Shown here piece by piece: positions 54,101 to 60,994 of a DNA stretch of 64,000 bases (position 1 is its first letter; each line of letters starts with the position of its first letter). The position numbers were made by a program, and so were the translations under genes. The stretch comes from Buxus sempervirens (taxonomy: Eukaryota; Streptophyta; Magnoliopsida; Buxales; Buxaceae): positions 3,157,883-3,221,882 of the forward strand of contig OX387183.1 of assembly GCA_947561395.2 (NCBI GenBank), given 5' to 3'. Under the pieces are notes generated by a model, which saw nothing but the letters and a program-made list of their open reading frames with translations, made no database searches and was not told the origin of the DNA.

Positions 54101-57100
54101 ATTTCGGTGGCATGATGGTTAAATTTTGATGGATGTCACCGGCAGCATGCCAACGAAATCTGAAATGTAAATCCTTGAGGACGTTATCTTATCACTTATT
54201 TGGGCGACATCTAACTACTCTTAAATATGCTCATTACTTATCTTTCCTAGTCTTTCCACACATCTATCTCAACATCCGCATTTCAGCAACATTCATTCTA
54301 CGCAGATGTTGCTTTTTGGTTGCCAAAATTCTCATCCAAACCTCAAAAAAGGGCTAATGATTGTTTTATAAAGTTTTCCTTTTAGACCCCATGTGCACCT
54401 TTGCACTTATGCCATTCAACTTAATTTCTATTTGTAACATCTTCATTAATATCACCCTCCTTGCGAATAATTATGAGATGACAACATTGATCACATTTAA
54501 GAAACTCTTGATTCTCACTTCTTAGTATTGCTTTAGCTAATTCTACCATCTACAAATAACATAGACCAATGCACCTCTTCGTGCATATAGCTAGTTAATT
54601 CATCCATAATCCATATATATACTACTTTTAAAAGCACATAACTACCTTTACTGTTTTTATTTTCACATACTTAAAATACCCTTTTGCAGAATATTTAATT
54701 TCAAAAGTACCTTTTTCTTTTGTTATTACCGTAAGTCAAATAAAATGCTACTGAATTAGATTAACCCTTAATTATACTAAATCATACAGAGTTTCAGTTA
54801 AATAATTTATACATATCCTTAAAATATTTAATTTCAATATTACTTTTTTTTGTTGTTGCCATGAGTAATAAAATCCTATTAAAATCAAATTTATTCTTAT
54901 ACAAAGAATTTTGATTAGATAATTTATACTTATACTTAAATAATTAATTTCAAAATTATCTTTATTTTTTTCTATTTTGGTGAGTCTAATAAATCATACT
55001 AAATTATATAAAACTTAATTATGCTTATCTAAAAGAATTTTAAATAATAATATACACCTGAATTATTAATAACAATGATTTCAAGTATTTACCCATTTTC
55101 TAGAATTTATAATTCCAAAATTACTTATCTAAAAGAATTTCAATTAAATAAAATAAGGGATATTTCAAACAAAAGTTCTTTTAATTAAAAAGTTAAAAGA
55201 CACTATAATCTAAACAATTTTTAGTTATACTTAAAAGAATAATTTAATCATCAATAATAATATCAACGGCAGTTATACTTCTCTAAAAGATTTAGAATTT
55301 TAATTAAATAATATACACCGAAATTATTACTAACAATGATTTCTTGTATTTACGACAATTTAGTATATCTATAAAGTTTATCTTTTCATCCTATTGTTAT
55401 AAAAAACTATTTTTATTTTCTAATAAAATTACACACACACAAACATATAATATACATCGGTTTTTATTATATTTATAAAAAATTGTGGTGTGATTATTTT
55501 TGGGTAACATTCTTCTAAATTTTGTATTAAATATATTAAATAATATACATCGCATTGAAATCTTGAAATTAAAAATGTTTAAATATTAAGTATTTAGTTA
55601 AAGATATTTGATATTAAAAATCGTGAAATCCCCAATCACATATGAAAGATGTTGTATGCGTTATATAATATTAACATTATTATCTATACACAATATATAA
55701 TATAATTTTAATGGTACAATATTAATGATAGCTAGTATTGTGTTATATTATATATATTGATGTTATATGATTAAATATAATATAATATAAATTTAAGAGG
55801 CAAGAGAGCTTGTGCTTAAAATAATAATTATTTTCAAGAAATGTATCTTTATATTAGGAGAAAGTTTTATTTCCTTAAAGAGTCTAACTAAGAAATTGTC
55901 ATTAAAATACAAATATCTATACCTATACTACTATTAAAAGCATGAACTACCTTAAGTGTTTTTTATTTTCACATACCTAAAATGTCTTTGTAACAATAAT
56001 TATTTAACAATTACACCATGGGTCCTATTAAATCAATCTTCTTCCCTATACTTATAATAATCTACTTGTGGTGAGATCAATCTTGACTTGCTTTGAAGCT
56101 CTTTCGGGTTTGAGAGTGAATTTTCAGAAAAGCGAGCTTTTTGAAGTTGGAGGAAGTGGAAATTCTTCTATTTTCTGTGGTCTCTTGGGGTGTCGTTTGG
56201 GGTCTTTCCCTACTTCTTATCTCGGAATTCCTATTGGGGCGTCTTTTAAATCCAAATTAATTTGGGAACCAACGTTATCGAGAATGAAAAAGAAGTTGTC
56301 GACTTGGAAAGGGAGTATTCTATATAAAGGTGGTAAGATGGTCTTGATCAAGAGTTCTTTATCTAACCACCCAACGTATATGCTCTTTGTTTTATTAGCT
56401 CCGATATCAGTGCTAGAGGCAATTGAGAAGTTACAGAAGAATTTCTTATGGGCAGGAGGGGAGGAGTCCAATAATTATCATCTGGTTTCTTGGAAGGAGG
56501 TTTGTAACCCAAAGGAGGAAGGTGGCTTGGGTATAAGGAATTTGCGGCTCTTCAATAGAGCCCTTTTGGCGAAGTGGTGTTGGCGGTTTGGCCAGGAGGT
56601 AAATAGTCTTTGGAGGAAATTAATTGTTGTTAAGTATGGCTATGATGAGACAAGGTGGCTTCCAGTCCAGGTGAATGGGAGAATTGGTTGCAGCTTATGG
56701 AGGCCCATATGCAGATTGTCTCCCCTGGTTGAGGCAGGAGTGAAGTTTCAGGTGGGGAGGGGAGATAGGGTTAAGTTTTGGTTGGATCCTTGGTGTTCTG
56801 GTGGAGCTCTAAAGGAGCAATATCCTACGCTTTATAATATATCTTCAGCCCCACATGCCTTTGTTGCAGACCTGTATTCCCAAGGAGTGGGAGGCACACA
56901 ATGGAACTTGCAATTCAGAAGAGGTATGTTTGATTGGGAATTGGATGGATTGTCCCAGTTTCTGGAGTGCATCAATGGAAAGGATTTTGGTTCTCATCAA
57001 GACTTCATGAGCTGGTCAAGGAGCAGTGATGGGGTTTTCTCTGTGAAGAGCCTGTATGGGTATATTAGCAAGCGGAATCTCAATTTCAAGGTCCATAATC

Positions 57101-60100
57101 TGTTATGGCAACCTTTACTCCCATCAAAGGTAGGGTTCTTTTTGTGGACAGCGGTGCTGGAGAAAATTTTGACTTTGGATAATTTGATGAAGAGAGGATG
57201 GCAGCTTCCTAATAGATGTAGCCTTTGTAAAGCGGATGCGCAGTCAGTCAATCACCTCCTCATTCATTGCCCAATCACAATTGGAGTTTGGAATGAGTTC
57301 TTAGCCAGATTTGGAGTAGCTTGGGTCCAGCCTCAAGGCGTTTCTCAGCTTCTTTTATGTTGGAAGACCTCAAAAGGAGACTCTCCTTTCAAGGTCTTCT
57401 GGAGGTTAACACCGGGGGCAGTGATGTGAGCAGTTTGGAAGGAACGAAATAACAGGATCTTTGAGAATAAGGAAAGATCTCGGGATGCTCTTTTCAAATA
57501 TTCTCTTAGTTTTATCCTTTATTGGGCGTCTGCTGTGGAATCTTGTAAGGGATTGAAATGTCATGATGTATTAATGTGTAAGGATTTCAATGACTTGTAG
57601 AGGATGTGGAGGGGATGAGGATTATGTACACCTTTGGTGTACAGCAATGTATCCTGTTTTCAGCTTCTTTTTAATATAATTCTTCATTACCGATAAAAAA
57701 AAATAATAATAATAATATACTAGATTTTCTTCATTTACTAATGTCCTAAGAATAATTATTTAACCATTCTGGTTTTTTTTTACTATTGACGTGAATCTAT
57801 TAAAAATCCTATTTCTTCTCCAATTAAATATAACAAAAAACAAATATGTATAAGTATTGTTTATATTAAATAAATAAATCATATTTCTTCTCCAACTACA
57901 CCATAAGTCTTATTAAATCAAACTTCTTCCTTGATACTTATAATTATCTATTATATTTTGTACATTTACTAATAATTATAAAATATTAACAAAGGTTTTT
58001 CTTTTTTAGTATTGTTGTATTGACCTATTAAGTTTACTAATAATTATATTAGACGTAAATGAAATATATAAGTAATAATTCTTATCAAATTTACATTAAT
58101 TAGTAAAATATATAAGTATACAAGAGAGACACATAATTAATTTCAATATCACTTCTTTTAATTATTACCTACCATGAGTCCTATTAAATCAAACTTCTTT
58201 CTCTGATACTTAACTAAATGAAAATAAAAATACATAATAAATCACTATTATTTACATGATAATTCCCACCGTACCGAACTAAAGAATTTTAATTAAACAA
58301 TATAAACAATAATTATTAATTAAATAAATTAAACATTAATGACTGCTAATATGTATAGTTTGTGACATGTCCCAAAATTAATTATTAGAAATTAAAGTTT
58401 AATGAAATAATTATTAAGTCATGATTTCATAATAATGATTTCGTACATTTTACTAATTCTTATTAAATATATAATTTCAAGGTTATCTTCTTCTTTTTTT
58501 ACAATTGACGTCAATCTAAAAAAATCATATTTCTTCTCCAATTAAATAAAACAAAAAAATAGATAAGCGTAAGTATTGTTTATATAAAATAATTAAATCC
58601 TATTTTTTCTCCAACTACACCATGAGTCCTTTTAAATCAAACTTCTTTCGAGATACTTATACTTATCTAATTCAAGATTATTTTTTTTTAACTATTGACA
58701 TGAATTTAATAAAATCCTATTTCCTCTCCAATTAAATAAAACAAAAAATAAATACATTAACTAATATTTATGCATGCATTGCTATAAATAATTCTAATTC
58801 TAATAATCGTGATAGAATAAAAATCTTTTTATTTTTAATAGTTAATGAAAAAATAAAGCATTTTTCATTATCAATGCAAAAACTATTTCCAAAATTATTT
58901 TCCTATGAGATTCCTATGTAAATAGAAAGAAATTTTCAAAACAACAAAAAAGAAAATTAAAATAAAATATTTTTAAAGCACAGATTGTTTCAAAAATTAT
59001 TTGTCCTACTTAAATCCTAGGCAAATAGAAAGAAATCTCCAATAAAACAAAAAAGAAAAAAAATGATGTTATATTATGACAAGACTTTCAGAAATAAATA
59101 TTTAAAATTCATTATTTTTATTATGTCCATATTAAAACATTTATAAATAGTTTTTTTTTAAAATACCAAGTACATAGAGGTCCTAACTAATTTCCTCAAA
59201 TAAAAAGACATCCAAACTTTTAAAATGAAATATAGAGATCTATTAAAAGTCAAATAAAAATTGATACAATAATCTCAGGGATCTACATAAAAGTGAAAAT
59301 AAGTTACAAAAAAATTAAAAAAATGCAAATCAATCTAAACGTGCAACGCACGTTCGTTATTGCTAGTAAGAGTAAAGGTGGAAATGTCCTTAAGATAGGA
59401 GAGAGCCCTGTGTGTTGAATTAGTATATAAACAAAAAATATTTTTGATTTAGGACATAAAAGTTTTAGAATATAAATCATTGTATCAGCGCTGATGAGCA
59501 ACACACATGTTACATTTATTAGTTACTAGTTGGAGCACATGCTACGCATGTTCCCATATTTGTAGATGAACGGTGCAAGTTATGCACAGTTTTACTTCCA
59601 TTAATTGAAAAAATTTAGGGGAATGCTTTTAAATTTTAGGAGAGGACAATTTTATATCTACTCTGGATATTTTCTACAACTATTCTGTAAATTTTCAAAT
59701 TTCAAGCTGAAAAATTGAGTCCCATTTGACTACACTCAGAGCTTGAGAAACTTCGCTATTTTTATTTGTAATCTTAAGATTGTTGTAAAGAGGTATTATG
59801 AAAACCGAATATATAGTAATTATTATATTTATTAATTTGTGTTATATTATGTACAACACAAAATATATTTAGTATTCATATTTTAATATTATAAATATAT
59901 TAAGAATTGAAACTTAATAGAATTGAAATTGAGCCTATTAAATTCAATGACAATTTCTTAATTATAGAAAGTAATGATAATACAAACTCTCATCCTTTCC
60001 TTTTGGGATTCTCTCTCTAGATAATTTTTCGAAAGTTCTCTCTTTAACTCTCTCTCTTTCTCTCTATAATTTTCTTTTTCTACAACATTCTCCTCATCTT

Positions 60101-60938
60101 GCTAGAGTTTTCTATCTTTAGAACCATTTCTCTCTTATTTTTTTAGAGTATTCCCCTCTATTTAAAGTTTTCTTTCCTTGGAATCTTCTCTTTATAGCAT
60201 TCTTCTCTTTTTATAATGTTTTCTCTATTTAGACCATTCTCTCTACGGTTTTTCTCGCTAGAGCATTCCATCCTCTTTATTTGAGTTTTCTCTCTCTAGA
60301 AACTTATTTTATATTTTCCCTATGTTTTATCTCTCTACATTATTCTTCTCTGTTTCTAGAGTTTTCTCTCTTGAAACCATTCTGTCTAGATTCTTTTCGG
60401 AGCATTTGACTCCTTTTTTCTATAGTATTCTCTTTCTATATTTTATCTATGTTTTATCTCTCTACAACATTCCTCTCTTTTCTAGAGTTTTCCCTTCCTA
60501 GACCAAGTTCACTCTAGATTTTCTCTATATAAAATTCCATTTCTCTTTCTAAGTTTTCTAAACATTCCTCTGTTTTTCTAAAGTTTTCTATTTCTAGACC
60601 ATTTTCTCTCCAGATTTTCTCTATAAAATATTCCACTACTCTTAAGTTTTCTTCCTCTAGAACATTCTATCTATAGGTACTTTCTCTCTAGAGATTTCCT
60701 TTTCTAGAACCTTTTCTCAAGAAATTTCTTTCTTCACAGATTCCCTTCAATCTAGAACCTTCACTCTCTAGATTTTCTCTCTAGAGCATTCATATCTCTT
60801 TCTAGAGTTTTGTCTGTCTAGAACCTACTCTTTCTAGAACCTTCTCTCTACAACATTCATCTCTCTTTGTAGAATTTTCTCTCTAAAACCTATTCTTTCC
60901 AGAAACTTCTCACTCTAGAGCATTCCCCTTTCTTTTTA

Positions 60939-60994
<56 letters not shown>

